The notes: generated by a model from the letters alone, not told the origin. A stretch of DNA of 64,000 nt from Pseudomonas sp. AN-1 (GCF_034057115.1 NZ_CP139195.1:2728001-2792000), one strand, 5' to 3'; counted from the first letter of the stretch, positions 12,430 through 21,621 are shown. Translations and numbers: made by a program.

Positions 12430-13193
12430 TCCAGCGCCAGCTGCCCCGGCCGCCGGCTGAGGCTGAGCTGCAGGCCGCGCGCCTTGAGCCGCGCATGCAG
12501 CTCCTCGACCATCGCCGGGTTGCCGCACAGCATCAGCCGCGAATCCCCGGGGGTGATGGGCAGCCCCGCGGCACGCTCCAGCTCGCCGCTGTCGAGCAGT
12601 GCGGTGAGGCGGGCCTGCAGGCAGCCGGGCACGGCTTCGCGGGTCACCACCGGCAGGAAGACCAGCTTGTGCGCCACGCCCTCCAGCCACTCGCGGCGTG
12701 CCAGGTCGGCGATCAGCGCCTGGTAGGCCAGCTCGGCGGCGCTGCGCACGCTGTAGGCCAGCACGATGCGCTCGAAGCGCTGCCATACCTCGGGGTCCTG
12801 GAGGATCGACAGGAAGGGCGCCACGCCGGTGCCGCTGGCCAGCAGCCAGAGGTCGCGACCGTCGACGAAGCGGTCGAGGGTGAGATAGCCGTAGGCCTGG
12901 CGCTCGATGAGCAGCTCGGCGCCGACCGCCAGCTGCTTCAGCTCGCCGGTGAACTCGCCGTCCGGCACCTCGATGGAGAAGAACTCGAGGAACTCGTCGT
13001 GCGGCGCCGAGACCATCGAGTAGGCACGCCAGACGATGCCGCCGTCGGCCTTGCGCACGCCGAGGCGGGCGAACTGGCCGGCGCGGAAGCGGAAGCCCGG
13101 ATCGCGCGTGCAGCGCAGGCTGAACAGGCTCGGCGACCAGCGCCACACCTCGAGCAGGTGCTGGCGGGTGAACTTCTCTGCGCTGGCCGTCAT
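12417..13193 (-). CDS. fpr: Ferredoxin/flavodoxin-NADP+ reductase
   Basis: 258 residues, as for pseudomonad Fpr. The FAD-binding motif RAYSMVSAP sits near residue 55. The NADP-binding domain has LLASGTGVAPFLSIL and ends LMLCGNPAMVEELHARL, with the characteristic C-terminal ENYW. It transfers electrons between NADPH and ferredoxin or flavodoxin in the cytosol. In P. aeruginosa it is linked to oxidative stress and to iron release from bacterioferritin. The start MTASAEKFTRQHLLEV is in the expected place. It is divergent from rlmG, with a TATA-like element near 13234-13240 between them. Confidence 0.96.
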   Translation of the reverse strand: MTASAEKFTRQHLLEVWRWSPSLFSLRCTRDPGFRFRAGQFARLGVRKADGGIVWRAYSMVSAPHDEFLEFFSIEVPDGEFTGELKQLAVGAELLIERQAYGYLTLDRFVDGRDLWLLASGTGVAPFLSILQDPEVWQRFERIVLAYSVRSAAELAYQALIADLARREWLEGVAHKLVFLPVVTREAVPGCLQARLTALLDSGELERAAGLPITPGDSRLMLCGNPAMVEELHARLKARGLQLSLSRRPGQLALENYW

Positions 13194-13256
13194 ACTTGCC
13201 TCCCTCCGCTGCCGCCGGCGCGGCGGCTTCCTTCATATAGCGCAAATCCCCCGCCC

Positions 13257-14384
13257 ATGCCCCTGTTCGTCTCCCCCTTCGCCCAACTCGACCTGCTGCG
13301 CCAGCCCGAGCAGCGCCACGACCCGCTGCAGGCCTTCGACGCCGCCGACGAGTACCTGCTGGCGCACCTGCACGCGCAGGGCCTGGCCCAAGGCAGCCGC
13401 GTGCTGCTGCTCAACGACGGCTTCGGCGCGCTGGCCTGCGCCCTGGCGCCGCACGCCCGGGTGGTCAGCAGCGGCGACTCCTTCCTCGGCGCCCTGGCGC
13501 TGCAGAAGAACCTGGCGCGCAACGGCCTGGCGGCGGAGGCGGTGCAGTTCGTGCCGGCCAGCCAGACACCGCAGGGTCCGTTCGACTGGGTACTGCTGCG
13601 CGTGCCGAAGACCCTGGCGCTGCTCGAGGAGCAGCTGATCCGCCTGCACGGCCAGCTCGCCGCGGGCGCGCGGGTGGTGGCCGCCGGCATGCTCAAGCAC
13701 CTGCCGCGCGCCGCCGGCGACCTGCTGGAGCAGTACCTCGGCCCGGTGCAGGCCTCGCTGGCGGTGAAGAAGGCGCGCCTGCTGCTGTGCACGCCCGAAG
13801 CCCGGCCGGCGCCGCTGTCGCCCTACCCGACCCGCTACCGCCTGGACGAGCCGCGGCTGGAGCTGGTCAACCACGCCAACGTGTTCTGCCGCGAGGGCCT
13901 GGACATCGGCACCCGCGCCTTCCTGCCCTTGCTGCCCAGCGGCCTCGGCCGCGCGCGGGTCGCCGATCTCGGCTGCGGCAACGGCGTGCTGGCCATCGCC
14001 AGCGCGCTGGCCAACCCCGAGGCCGAGTACACCCTGGTCGACGAGTCGTTCATGGCCATCCAATCCGCAGAAGAGAACTGGCGCGCCGCGCTGGGCGGGC
14101 GCCCCGTCACCATCCGCGCCGCCGACGGCCTGGCCGGCCAGCCGCCGGCGTCGCTGGACCTGGTGCTGTGCAACCCGCCGTTCCACCAGCAGCAGGTGGT
14201 CGGCGACTTCCTCGCCTGGCGCATGTTCCAGCAGGCCCACGCCGCGCTGGGGCGCGGCGGCGAGCTGTGGATCGTCGGCAACCGCCACCTCGGCTACCAC
14301 GCCAAGCTCAAGCGCCTGTTCCGCGAGGTCAGCCAGGTCGGCGCCACGCCCAAGTTCGTCATCCTGCGCGCGCGCAAGGGCTGA
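13257..14384 (+). CDS. rlmG: 23S rRNA (guanine(1835)-N(2))-methyltransferase RlmG
   Basis: 375 residues (E. coli 378). It has two related methyltransferase-like halves. The C-terminal catalytic half has SAM motif VADLGCGNGVLAIAS and the N2-guanine methyltransferase signature NPPFHQ. It ends FVILRARKG. Established role of the family: m2G1835 in 23S rRNA, using SAM. The paralogue RsmC was considered; the length and the conserved N-terminal half (QRHDPLQAFDAADEYLL) favour RlmG. Start at ATG 13257, MPLFVSPFAQLDLL. Confidence 0.93.
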   Translation: MPLFVSPFAQLDLLRQPEQRHDPLQAFDAADEYLLAHLHAQGLAQGSRVLLLNDGFGALACALAPHARVVSSGDSFLGALALQKNLARNGLAAEAVQFVPASQTPQGPFDWVLLRVPKTLALLEEQLIRLHGQLAAGARVVAAGMLKHLPRAAGDLLEQYLGPVQASLAVKKARLLLCTPEARPAPLSPYPTRYRLDEPRLELVNHANVFCREGLDIGTRAFLPLLPSGLGRARVADLGCGNGVLAIASALANPEAEYTLVDESFMAIQSAEENWRAALGGRPVTIRAADGLAGQPPASLDLVLCNPPFHQQQVVGDFLAWRMFQQAHAALGRGGELWIVGNRHLGYHAKLKRLFREVSQVGATPKFVILRARKG

Positions 14385-14418
14385 GCTGGGCAGAATTTCA
14401 CCAGGCGCCGCGGCGCTG

Positions 14419-14424
14419 GTATGA
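14419..14424 (+). promoter_or_regulatory. Candidate -10 element for the purine permease gene
   Basis: TATGAT about 100 bp upstream of the ATG. The leader holds a small self-complementary hairpin, GGCGCC GTT GGCGCC, near 14468-14482. It lacks the conserved purine-riboswitch core, so no riboswitch is claimed. Confidence 0.4.
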
Positions 14425-14526
14425 TGCGCGCCTTTTTTCCCGCCCCTGCCGCCCACAAGGCAGCGGGGGCGCCGTTGGCGCCGACCCCGGCGTTCCGCTC
14501 GCGCAGGCCGAGCACCGGAGAACCCC

Positions 14527-15819
14527 ATGCTGGAAAGACTGTTCCACCTCAAGGCCCACCAGACCACGGTGCGCACCGAGATCCTCGCCGGGATCACCAC
14601 CTTCCTGACCATGGCCTACGTGCTGTTCGTCAACCCGAGCATCCTCGCCAAGACCGGCATGGACCAGGGCGCGGTGTTCGTCGCCACCTGCCTGGCCGCC
14701 GCGATCGGCTCGCTGGTCATGGGCCTCTTGGCCAACTACCCGATCGCCCTCGCCCCCGGCATGGGCCTCAACGCCTTCTTCACCTACACCGTGGTGCTGA
14801 CCATGGGCTACACGTGGCAGGTGGCGCTCGGCGCGGTGTTCCTCTCCGGCGTGCTGTTCTTCGCCCTGTCGATCTTCCGCATCCGCGAGTGGATCATCCA
14901 CAGCATCCCGCTGCCGCTGCGCACGGCGATCAGCGCCGGCATCGGCCTGTTCCTCGCGCTGATCGCCCTGAAGAACACCGGCATCGTCGTCGACCACCCG
15001 GCCACCCTGGTCGCCCTCGGCGACCTCGGCCAGCCCGGCCCGCTGCTCGCCGGCCTCGGCTTCCTGCTCACCGTCGCGCTGGTCCACCACCGCGTCACCG
15101 GGGCGGTGATGATCGGCATCCTCGCCGTCACCGCCGCGGCGCTGGCCCTCGGCCTGACCGAGCTGGACCGCGTGGTGGCGCCGCCGCCGAGCCTGATGCC
15201 GACCCTGCTGCAACTGGACATCGCCGGCGCGCTGGACGTCGGCCTGGTCAGCGTGATCTTCGCCTTCCTGTTCGTCGACCTGTTCGACACCTCCGGCACC
15301 CTGATCGGCGTGGCGCAGAAGGCCGGCCTGGTCGGCCCGGACGGCAGGCTGCCGCGCCTGGGCCGCGCCCTGCTGGCCGACAGCACGGCGACCATGGCCG
15401 GCGCCGCGCTGGGCACCTCGACCACCACCAGCTTCATCGAGTCGGCCGCCGGCATCAGCGCCGGCGGGCGCACCGGGCTGACCGCCTGCGTGGTCGCCGC
15501 GCTGTTCCTGCTCAGCCTGTTCTTCTCGCCGCTGGCCGCCGCGGTGCCCGACTACGCCACCGCCCCGGCGCTGTTCTTCGTCGCCGTGCTGATGGCCGGC
15601 GGCCTGGCCGACATCGCCTGGGACGACCTCAGCGAGGCCGCGCCGGTGCTGATCGCCGCGCTGGCCATGCCGCTGACCTTCTCCATCGCCAACGGCATCG
15701 CCCTCGGCTTCATCAGCTGGACGGCGATCAAGCTGTGCTGCGGGCGCGCCCGCGAGCTGAACAGCGCCATGTGGGTGCTGTCGATCCTGTTCGTGGTCAA
15801 GCTGGGCTTCTTCGCCTGA
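14527..15819 (+). CDS. NCS2-family purine (guanine/hypoxanthine or adenine) permease
   Basis: 430 residues, with about 12-14 membrane helices throughout. The AzgA/PbuG subfamily pattern is clear: TEILAGITTFLTMAYVLFVNP near the N-terminus, ALAPGMGLNAFFTY, FVDLFDTSGTLIGVA and GTSTTTSFIESAAGISAGGRTG. Members are inner-membrane proton symporters for guanine, hypoxanthine or adenine; the exact base cannot be chosen from sequence. An unrelated sulfate or xanthine permease is excluded by these motifs. trmA follows 30 bp downstream, so the two may be cotranscribed. Confidence 0.93.
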   Translation: MLERLFHLKAHQTTVRTEILAGITTFLTMAYVLFVNPSILAKTGMDQGAVFVATCLAAAIGSLVMGLLANYPIALAPGMGLNAFFTYTVVLTMGYTWQVALGAVFLSGVLFFALSIFRIREWIIHSIPLPLRTAISAGIGLFLALIALKNTGIVVDHPATLVALGDLGQPGPLLAGLGFLLTVALVHHRVTGAVMIGILAVTAAALALGLTELDRVVAPPPSLMPTLLQLDIAGALDVGLVSVIFAFLFVDLFDTSGTLIGVAQKAGLVGPDGRLPRLGRALLADSTATMAGAALGTSTTTSFIESAAGISAGGRTGLTACVVAALFLLSLFFSPLAAAVPDYATAPALFFVAVLMAGGLADIAWDDLSEAAPVLIAALAMPLTFSIANGIALGFISWTAIKLCCGRARELNSAMWVLSILFVVKLGFFA

Positions 15820-15849
15820 CCGGTTTCCCCTTTCGCACACGAGTCCGCC

Positions 15850-16935
15850 ATGCACAGTCCCTCCCTCGACCCGACCCAGTACGCCGCCCAGCTCGCCGCG
15901 AAGAAGGCCCGCCTGCAGGAGCTGCTGGCGCCGTTCGATGCCCCCGAGCCCGAGGTGTTCGACTCGCCGGCCGAGCACTACCGCCTGCGCGCCGAGTTCC
16001 GCCTGTGGCGCGAGGCCGACGGCCGCCACTACGCGATGTTCGAGGGCGACAAGCACACCCCGGTGCTGATCGAGCAGTTCCCGGTGGCCAGCCAGCGGAT
16101 CAACCAGCTGATGCCGCAGCTGAAGGCCGCCTGGCAGGCCAGCGAGGTGCTGTCGCACAAGCTGTTCCAGGTCGAGTTCCTCACCACCCTGGCCGGCGAC
16201 GCGCTGATCACCCTGTGCTACCACCGCCCGCTGGACGCGGCCTGGCAGGCCGAGGCCGAACAGGTCGCCGCGCAGCTCGGCGTCAGCCTGATCGGCCGCT
16301 CGCGCGGCAAGCGCATCGTCATCGGCAAGGACTACGTGGAAGAGGAGCTGAGCGTGGCCGGGCGGAGTTTCCGCTATCGCCAGCCGGAAGGCGCCTTCAC
16401 CCAGCCCAACGGCGTGGTCTGCCAGAAGATGCTCAACTGGGCCTACGACGCCCTCGGCGAGCGCAGCGACGATCTGCTGGAGCTGTACTGCGGCAACGGC
16501 AACTTCACCCTGCCGCTGGCCACCCGCGTGCGCCGCGTGCTGGCCACCGAGATCAGCAAGACCTCGGTCAACGCCGCGCTGGCCAACATCGAAGGCAACG
16601 GCATCGGCAACATCGAGCTGGTGCGCCTGTCCGCCGAGGAGCTGACCCAGGCGCTCAACGAGGTGCGCCCGTTCCGCCGCCTGGCCGGCATCGACCTCAA
16701 GAGCTACCAGTTCGGCAGCGTGTTCGTCGATCCGCCGCGCGCCGGCATGGACCCGGACACCTGCGAGCTGACCCGGCGCTTCGACAGCATCCTGTACATC
16801 TCCTGCAACCCCGAGACCCTGGCCGCCAACCTCGCCCAGCTGCACGACACCCACCGCATCGTGCGCTGCGCGCTGTTCGACCAGTTCCCCTGGACCCACC
16901 ACATGGAGAGCGGCGTGCTGCTGCAGCGGCGCTGA
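15850..16935 (+). CDS. trmA: tRNA (uracil-5-)-methyltransferase TrmA
   Basis: 361 residues (E. coli 366). SAM motif [15 protein letters not shown] is followed by [10 protein letters not shown] and the catalytic loop [12 protein letters not shown], whose Cys is the nucleophile that attacks C6 of U54. It lacks the N-terminal TRAM domain and the [4Fe-4S] cysteine cluster of RlmC/RlmD, which identifies it as TrmA. It makes m5U54 in the T-loop of tRNA. Start ATG 15850 ([15 protein letters not shown]) after a GAGTCC region. Confidence 0.96.
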   Translation: MHSPSLDPTQYAAQLAAKKARLQELLAPFDAPEPEVFDSPAEHYRLRAEFRLWREADGRHYAMFEGDKHTPVLIEQFPVASQRINQLMPQLKAAWQASEVLSHKLFQVEFLTTLAGDALITLCYHRPLDAAWQAEAEQVAAQLGVSLIGRSRGKRIVIGKDYVEEELSVAGRSFRYRQPEGAFTQPNGVVCQKMLNWAYDALGERSDDLLELYCGNGNFTLPLATRVRRVLATEISKTSVNAALANIEGNGIGNIELVRLSAEELTQALNEVRPFRRLAGIDLKSYQFGSVFVDPPRAGMDPDTCELTRRFDSILYISCNPETLAANLAQLHDTHRIVRCALFDQFPWTHHMESGVLLQRR

Positions 16936-17047
16936 GGCGCCCCGGCAACGCGCGCAGAAAACCGCAGCAGGCCGCCCGGGCGCCCATGGCGACGGCGCCG
17001 GCCGCTGTGCTAGCTTGATCCGCACAACGACATCAGGAATCCCCCCC

Positions 17048-17821
17048 ATGGCCGCAGCCACTCCGGCACTGGAAATCCGCAACCTGCACAAACGCTACGG
17101 CGACCTCGAGGTGCTCAAGGGCATCTCGCTGACCGCGCGCGACGGCGACGTCATTTCCATCCTCGGCTCCTCCGGTTCCGGCAAGTCCACCTTCCTGCGC
17201 TGCATCAACCTGCTGGAAAGCCCGCACGCGGGGCAGATCTTCGTCGCCGGCGAGGAGCTCAGGCTCAAGCCGGGCAAGGACGGCGCGCTGGTCGCCGCCG
17301 ACAGCCGGCAGATCAACCGTCTGCGCAGCCAGCTCGGCTTCGTGTTCCAGAACTTCAACCTGTGGCCGCACATGACCATCCTCGACAACGTGATCGAGGC
17401 GCCGCGCCGCGTGCTCGGCCTGTCCAGGGCCGAGGCCACCGAGCGCGCCGAGGCGCTGCTGGCCAAGGTCGGCATCGCCGCCAAGCGCGACAGCTACCCG
17501 ACCCAACTGTCCGGCGGCCAGCAGCAGCGCGCGGCCATCGCCCGCACCCTGTGCATGGAGCCCAAGGTGATCCTGTTCGACGAGCCGACCTCGGCGCTCG
17601 ATCCGGAGATGGTCCAGGAAGTGCTCAACGTGATCCGTGCGCTGGCCGAGGAAGGCCGCACCATGCTGCTGGTCACCCACGAGATGAACTTCGCCCGCCA
17701 GGTGTCCAGCGAGGTGGTGTTCCTCCACCAGGGCCTGGTCGAGGAGCAGGGGCCGCCGGACCGGGTGTTCGGCAACCCGAGCTCGGAGCGCTGCCGCCAG
17801 TTCATGTCTAGCCTCAAATAA
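17048..17821 (+). CDS. Polar amino acid ABC transporter, ATP-binding subunit
   Basis: 257 residues, HisP/GlnQ type. Walker A is GSSGSGKSTFLRC, the Q-loop is FVFQNFNLWPHMT, the signature is LSGGQQQRAAIA, and Walker B is VILFDEPTSALD with H-loop LLVTHEMNF. It is the cytoplasmic ATPase of the four-gene importer that follows. The order ATPase, binding protein, permease, permease matches PA5152-PA5155 as I recall it. The ATG at 17048 (MAAATPALEIRNLHKRYG) was taken; an upstream TTG at 17015 was rejected because the extra 11 residues precede the conserved start of the fold. Confidence 0.95.
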   Translation: MAAATPALEIRNLHKRYGDLEVLKGISLTARDGDVISILGSSGSGKSTFLRCINLLESPHAGQIFVAGEELRLKPGKDGALVAADSRQINRLRSQLGFVFQNFNLWPHMTILDNVIEAPRRVLGLSRAEATERAEALLAKVGIAAKRDSYPTQLSGGQQQRAAIARTLCMEPKVILFDEPTSALDPEMVQEVLNVIRALAEEGRTMLLVTHEMNFARQVSSEVVFLHQGLVEEQGPPDRVFGNPSSERCRQFMSSLK

Positions 17822-17884
17822 CAACTCGGCCGACGCGCCCGCGCCGCGGCCGGGCGACGGACAGCCAAACAAGGAGCCCTACCC

Positions 17885-18637
17885 ATGAAAATCCGCAACT
17901 CGCTGCTGGCCATGGCCGCAGCCCTGGTCCTCGCCACCCCGGCGCTGGCCGCCGACAAGCTGCGCATCGGCACCGAAGGCGCCTACCCGCCCTTCAACCA
18001 GATCGACGCCAGCGGCAACGTGGTCGGCTTCGACGTGGAGATCGCCAAGGCGCTGTGCGTGAAGATGCAGGCCGAGTGCGAGATCGTCACCTCCGACTGG
18101 GACGGCATCATCCCGGCGCTCAACGCCAGGAAGTTCGACTTCATCGCCGCTTCCATGTCGATCACCGACGAGCGCAAGCAGGCGGTCGACTTCAGCGACC
18201 CGTACTACACCAACAAGCTGCAGTTCATCGCGCCCAAGTCGGTCGACTTCAAGACCGACGAGGCCAGCCTCGACGGCAAGGTGATCGGCGCACAGCGCGC
18301 CACCATCGCCGGCACCTGGCTGGAGGACAACCTCGGCGACGTGGTCGAGGTGAAGCTCTACGACACCCAGGAAAACGCCTACCTCGACCTGGCCGCCGGC
18401 CGCGTCGACGGCGTGCTGGCCGACAAGCTGGTCAACTGGGAATGGCTGAAGAGCGACGCCGGCAAGGACTTCGAGTTCAAGGGCGAGCCGGTGTACGACG
18501 ACGACAAGATCGGCCTCGCCGTGCGCAAGGGCGACGACGCCCTGCGCGACAAGCTCAACGCCGCCCTCAAGGCGATCGTCGAGGACGGCACCTACAAGCA
18601 GATCAACGACAAGTACTTCCCCTTCAGCATCTACTGA
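17885..18637 (+). CDS. Polar amino acid ABC transporter, periplasmic binding protein
   Basis: 250 residues. A clear signal peptide, MKIRNSLLAMAAALVLATPALA, cleaves after ALA at 22. The SBP_bac_3 fold is plain: LRIGTEGAYPPFN, VGFDVEIAKALC, FDFIAASMSITDERKQAVDFS (family signature) and the C-terminal DKLNAALKAIVEDGTYKQI. It belongs to the lysine/arginine/ornithine/histidine type; the precise ligand is not determinable. It sits 63 bp after the ATPase gene and is followed by a strong intercistronic hairpin, commonly seen where the binding protein must be made in excess. Confidence 0.95.
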   Translation: MKIRNSLLAMAAALVLATPALAADKLRIGTEGAYPPFNQIDASGNVVGFDVEIAKALCVKMQAECEIVTSDWDGIIPALNARKFDFIAASMSITDERKQAVDFSDPYYTNKLQFIAPKSVDFKTDEASLDGKVIGAQRATIAGTWLEDNLGDVVEVKLYDTQENAYLDLAAGRVDGVLADKLVNWEWLKSDAGKDFEFKGEPVYDDDKIGLAVRKGDDALRDKLNAALKAIVEDGTYKQINDKYFPFSIY

Positions 18638-18644
18638 GCCGCTA

Positions 18645-18675
18645 GCGGCGCGCCATCCTCACGCTGGCGCGCCGC
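18645..18675 (+). other. Intercistronic mRNA hairpin after the binding-protein gene
   Basis: Perfect 11-bp stem GCGGCGCGCCA / TGGCGCGCCGC with a 9-nt loop and no T-tract, between the binding-protein stop and the first permease. It probably protects the upstream message from 3' decay or attenuates the permease genes. Confidence 0.7.
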
Positions 18676-18684
18676 CGACAAACC

Positions 18685-19380
18685 ATGATTCCTGACCTTC
18701 AAGGCTTCGGGCCGGCGCTGGCCGCCGGCACCTGGATGACCATCAAGCTGTCCGTCGCCGCCGTCGGCGTCGGGCTGCTCCTCGGCCTGCTCGGCGCCCT
18801 CGCCAAGACCTCGGCCAGCCTGCCCCTGCGCCTGCTCGGCGGCGGCTACACCACGCTGGTGCGCGGCGTGCCGGAAACCCTGTGGGTGCTGATGATCTAC
18901 TACGGCACGGTGAGCGGCCTGAATGCCGTCGGCGCGGCGTTCGGCTACCCCGAGCTGGCGCTGAACCCGTTCGCCGCCGGCACCCTGGCGCTGGGCCTGT
19001 GCTTCGGCGCCTACGCCACCGAGGTGTTCCGCGGCGCGCTGCTGGCCATTCCCAAGGGCCAGCGCGAGGCAGGCCAGGCGCTCGGCCTGTCCGGCCTGCG
19101 GATCTTCTGGCGCATCATCCTGCCGCAGCTGTGGCGCACCGCGCTGCCCGGCCTCGGCAACCTGTACATGATCCTGCTCAAGGACACCGCGCTGGTGTCG
19201 CTGATCTCGCTGGAGGAGATCATGCGCAAGGCGAGCGTCGCCTCCAACGCCACCAAGGCCCCCTTCACCTTCTACATGAGCGCCGCGGCCATCTACCTCG
19301 GCCTCACCGTGATCGTCATGCTGGTCCTGCACCAGCTGGAAAAACGCGCCGGCCGCGGCATCGCGAGGAACGAGCTATGA
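18685..19380 (+). CDS. Polar amino acid ABC transporter permease (HisQ-like)
   Basis: 231 residues with about five membrane helices. It carries the HisM/HisQ/GlnP pattern, including LVRGVPETLWVLMIYYG and the cytoplasmic EAA loop GQREAGQALGLSGLRIFWRIILPQ, which contacts the ATPase. It forms the inner-membrane channel with the next permease. The ATG at 18685 lies just after the hairpin, and its stop overlaps the next start (ATGA). Confidence 0.94.
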   Translation: MIPDLQGFGPALAAGTWMTIKLSVAAVGVGLLLGLLGALAKTSASLPLRLLGGGYTTLVRGVPETLWVLMIYYGTVSGLNAVGAAFGYPELALNPFAAGTLALGLCFGAYATEVFRGALLAIPKGQREAGQALGLSGLRIFWRIILPQLWRTALPGLGNLYMILLKDTALVSLISLEEIMRKASVASNATKAPFTFYMSAAAIYLGLTVIVMLVLHQLEKRAGRGIARNEL

Positions 19381-20069
19381 GCGGCTGGGAACTGCTGGTC
19401 AAATGGACCCCGAAGATGCTCGACGGCGTCGCCCTGACCCTCGAGCTGGTGGCGATCGCCGTGGTCGCCGGGCTGATCGTCGCCCTGCCGCTGGGCATCG
19501 CCCGCGCCTCGCGCCACTGGCATGTGCGCGCGCTGCCCTCGGCGTACATCTTCTTCTTCCGCGGCACCCCGCTGCTGCTGCAGCTGTTCATCGTCTACTA
19601 CGGCCTGGCGCAGTTCCCGGAGGTGCGCAAGAGCGCGCTGTGGCCGTTCCTGCGCGACCCGTACTGGTGCGCGCTGGCGACCATGACCCTGCACACCGCG
19701 GCCTACATCGCCGAGATCATGCGCGGCGCGATCCACGCCGTGCCGGTCGGCGAGGTGGAGGCGGCGCGCGCGCTGGGCATGTCGCAGCGCCAGGCGCTGT
19801 GGCACATCATCCTGCCGCGCGCCGCACGCATCGGCCTGCCGGCCTACACCAACGAAGTGATCCTGATGCTCAAGGCCAGCGCGGTGGTCTACACCGTGAC
19901 CCTCTACGACATCATGGGCATGGCGCGCACCATCAGCTCGCGCACCTACGAGCAGATGTTCTTCTTCGTCTACGCCGGGGCGCTGTACCTGGTCATCACC
20001 ATCGGCCTGACCTGGATCTTCCGCGGCATCGAGCGCTGGCTGCGCATCGACGCGGCGCGCGCCCGCTGA
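19377..20069 (+). CDS. Polar amino acid ABC transporter permease (HisM-like)
   Basis: 230 residues. It is the second membrane subunit, with FFFRGTPLLLQLFIVYYG and the EAA loop GEVEAARALGMSQRQALWHIILP. Its start overlaps the previous gene by 4 bp (ATGA), showing translational coupling. It is the last gene of the importer; a pair of inverted repeats follows within 15 bp of its stop and may act as the transcript end. Confidence 0.94.
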   Translation: MSGWELLVKWTPKMLDGVALTLELVAIAVVAGLIVALPLGIARASRHWHVRALPSAYIFFFRGTPLLLQLFIVYYGLAQFPEVRKSALWPFLRDPYWCALATMTLHTAAYIAEIMRGAIHAVPVGEVEAARALGMSQRQALWHIILPRAARIGLPAYTNEVILMLKASAVVYTVTLYDIMGMARTISSRTYEQMFFFVYAGALYLVITIGLTWIFRGIERWLRIDAARAR

Positions 20070-20081
20070 GAAGCGGTGCCC

Positions 20082-20144
20082 TGGTGCGCGCGGCGCACCC
20101 TACCGGCGACCACCGCCGAACCGTAGGGTGCGCCATGCGCACCA
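20082..20144. repeat. Inverted repeat, GTAGGGTGCGCC family, copy 1
   Basis: Two 22-bp arms (20082-20103 and 20123-20144; 2 mismatches) face each other across 19 bp. Each arm is itself a small hairpin (GGTGCGC...GCGCACC). The same unit occurs at 21496-21562 and 35098-35153, so it is a dispersed host repeat of the REP/BIME kind. Confidence 0.85.
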
Positions 20145-20191
20145 CGTCGCCGCTATAATCGCCGCCCGCCCACTGCCCGCCGCCGCCCGCC

Positions 20192-21403
20192 GTGTCCGAC
20201 ATCCTCCAAGGCCCCCTGCTGCGCCAGCGCTTCGCCGCGCTGGACGCCTTCCTGCGCGAACACCAGATGCTGTGGCGCGACAAGCCGTTCACCGCCCTGA
20301 CCCTCGGCTGGGAGCGCGACTACCCCGCGCTGGCCGCCTGGCTGCGCGGACGCACGCTGGAGCAGGCCGACGCGGTGCACAACCACCCCGAGCAACTGGA
20401 CGCCCCGGCGCCCTTCCCGCAGCTGGCCGCGCACGCCGCGCAGCTGGCCGCGGTCGGCGACCTGCCGGCTGGCGCCGTGGCGCCGTTGCCGGCGCAGTTC
20501 AGCGTCGACGTGCCGGGACGCAAGTGGCAGCAGATCGACGCCTTCGCCAGCCGCCTGCAGTTCCGCGAGCCGCCGCGCCACTGGCTGGACTGGTGCTCCG
20601 GCAAGGGCCACCTGGGCCGCCGCCTGGCCCACGCCGGCACGCCGCTGACCTGCCTGGAATACGACGCCGCGCTGGTCGCGGACGGCCAGCGCCTCAGCGA
20701 TCGCCTCGCCCTGCCGGCGCGGCACCTCGAACAGGACGTGCTGGCTGCCGGCGCCAGCGAACGCCTGCAGGCCGGGCACACCCCGGTGGCCCTGCACGCC
20801 TGCGGCGAGCTGCACGTGCGCCTGCTGGAGCTGGCCAGCGCCAAGGGCTGCCGCCAGCTGGCGGTGGCGCCCTGCTGCTACAACCGTATCGCCACCGACG
20901 CCTACCGGCCGCTGTCGCAGCCGGCGCAGGCCTCGGCGCTGCACCTGAGCCGCGACGACCTGCGCCTGCCGCTGGCCGAGACGGTCACCGCCGGGGCGCG
21001 GGTGCGCCGCCAGCGCGACCAGTCGATGGCCCGCCGGCTGGCCTTCGACCTGCTGCAGCGCGAGCTGCGCGGGGTGGACGACTACCTGCCGGTGCCCTCG
21101 CTGGCGCCGGCCTGGCTGGACAAGCCGTTCGCCGAATACTGCCGCGAGCTGGCCGAACTGAAGGAGCTGCAGGCACCCGGCGAGCGCGACTGGGCGGCGC
21201 TGGAGGCCGCCGGCTGGCAGCGCCTGGCCGCGGTGCGCAACCTCGAGCTGGTGCGCGGCCTGTTCCGCCGGCCGCTGGAGCTGTGGCTGCTGCTGGACCG
21301 GGCGCTGTACCTGGAGGAGCAGGGCTATCGGGTGCGCCTCGGCGCCTTCTGCGACTACCGCCTGACCCCGCGCAACATCCTGCTGCTGGCCGAGCGCGTC
21401 TGA
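20192..21403 (+). CDS. SAM-dependent methyltransferase-like protein (Methyltransf_32 / METTL25-GSTCD type)
   Basis: 403 residues with a GTG start at 20192 (codes SDILQGPLLRQRF). The central SAM-binding region reads LDWCSGKGHLGRRLA, followed by LEYDAALVADG, ALHACGELHVRLL and AVAPCCYNRI. This WCSGKGHLGR...CGELH...CCYN pattern is that of the Methyltransf_32 family related to eukaryotic METTL25/GSTCD. The substrate is unknown. The N-terminal 120 residues are helical and variable. It stands alone between two repeat clusters. An alternative later start is possible, but the GTG retains the conserved-looking N-terminus. Confidence 0.82.
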   Translation: MSDILQGPLLRQRFAALDAFLREHQMLWRDKPFTALTLGWERDYPALAAWLRGRTLEQADAVHNHPEQLDAPAPFPQLAAHAAQLAAVGDLPAGAVAPLPAQFSVDVPGRKWQQIDAFASRLQFREPPRHWLDWCSGKGHLGRRLAHAGTPLTCLEYDAALVADGQRLSDRLALPARHLEQDVLAAGASERLQAGHTPVALHACGELHVRLLELASAKGCRQLAVAPCCYNRIATDAYRPLSQPAQASALHLSRDDLRLPLAETVTAGARVRRQRDQSMARRLAFDLLQRELRGVDDYLPVPSLAPAWLDKPFAEYCRELAELKELQAPGERDWAALEAAGWQRLAAVRNLELVRGLFRRPLELWLLLDRALYLEEQGYRVRLGAFCDYRLTPRNILLLAERV

Positions 21404-21423
21404 AGCGGATGCCGGGGAGGTAA

Positions 21424-21470
21424 CTCGCGCAGCGATTATCTACCACCTGCCGGGAAGATCGCTGCGCGAG
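21424..21470. repeat. 13-bp perfect inverted repeat
   Basis: CTCGCGCAGCGAT (21424-21436) and ATCGCTGCGCGAG (21458-21470), 21 bp apart, just after the methyltransferase stop. It shares the CGCTGCGCGAG core with the repeat at 54165-54235. Confidence 0.75.
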
Positions 21471-21495
21471 GCTTCCCTGCGCCTGGCTGGACTGC

Positions 21496-21562
21496 TGGTG
21501 CGCATGGCGCACCCTACGAACCAGCCTGAGCAAAACCGCCGTAGGGTGCGCCGCGCGCACCA
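21496..21562. repeat. Inverted repeat, GTAGGGTGCGCC family, copy 2
   Basis: Arms at 21496-21517 and 21541-21562, inverted, 23-bp spacer, 2 mismatches. Same unit as copies 1 and 3. Confidence 0.85.
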
Positions 21563-21581
21563 TGGGCACAGTGCGCGGGCG

Positions 21582-21610
21582 GCCTCCCACGCGCGAGCGT
21601 GGGAGCCATC
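21582..21610. repeat. Short palindromic repeat, CCCACGC/GCGTGGG family
   Basis: GCCTCCCACGCGCGAGCGTG and the following GGAGCCATC form one hairpin. It resembles half of the larger elements at 43963-44106 and 47208-47294. Confidence 0.6.
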
Positions 21611-21621
21611 ACGGTCTGTCC

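Noticed and set aside
14425-14526. Possible purine riboswitch before the purine permease gene
   Set aside because: There are small GC hairpins but none of the conserved loop or junction bases.
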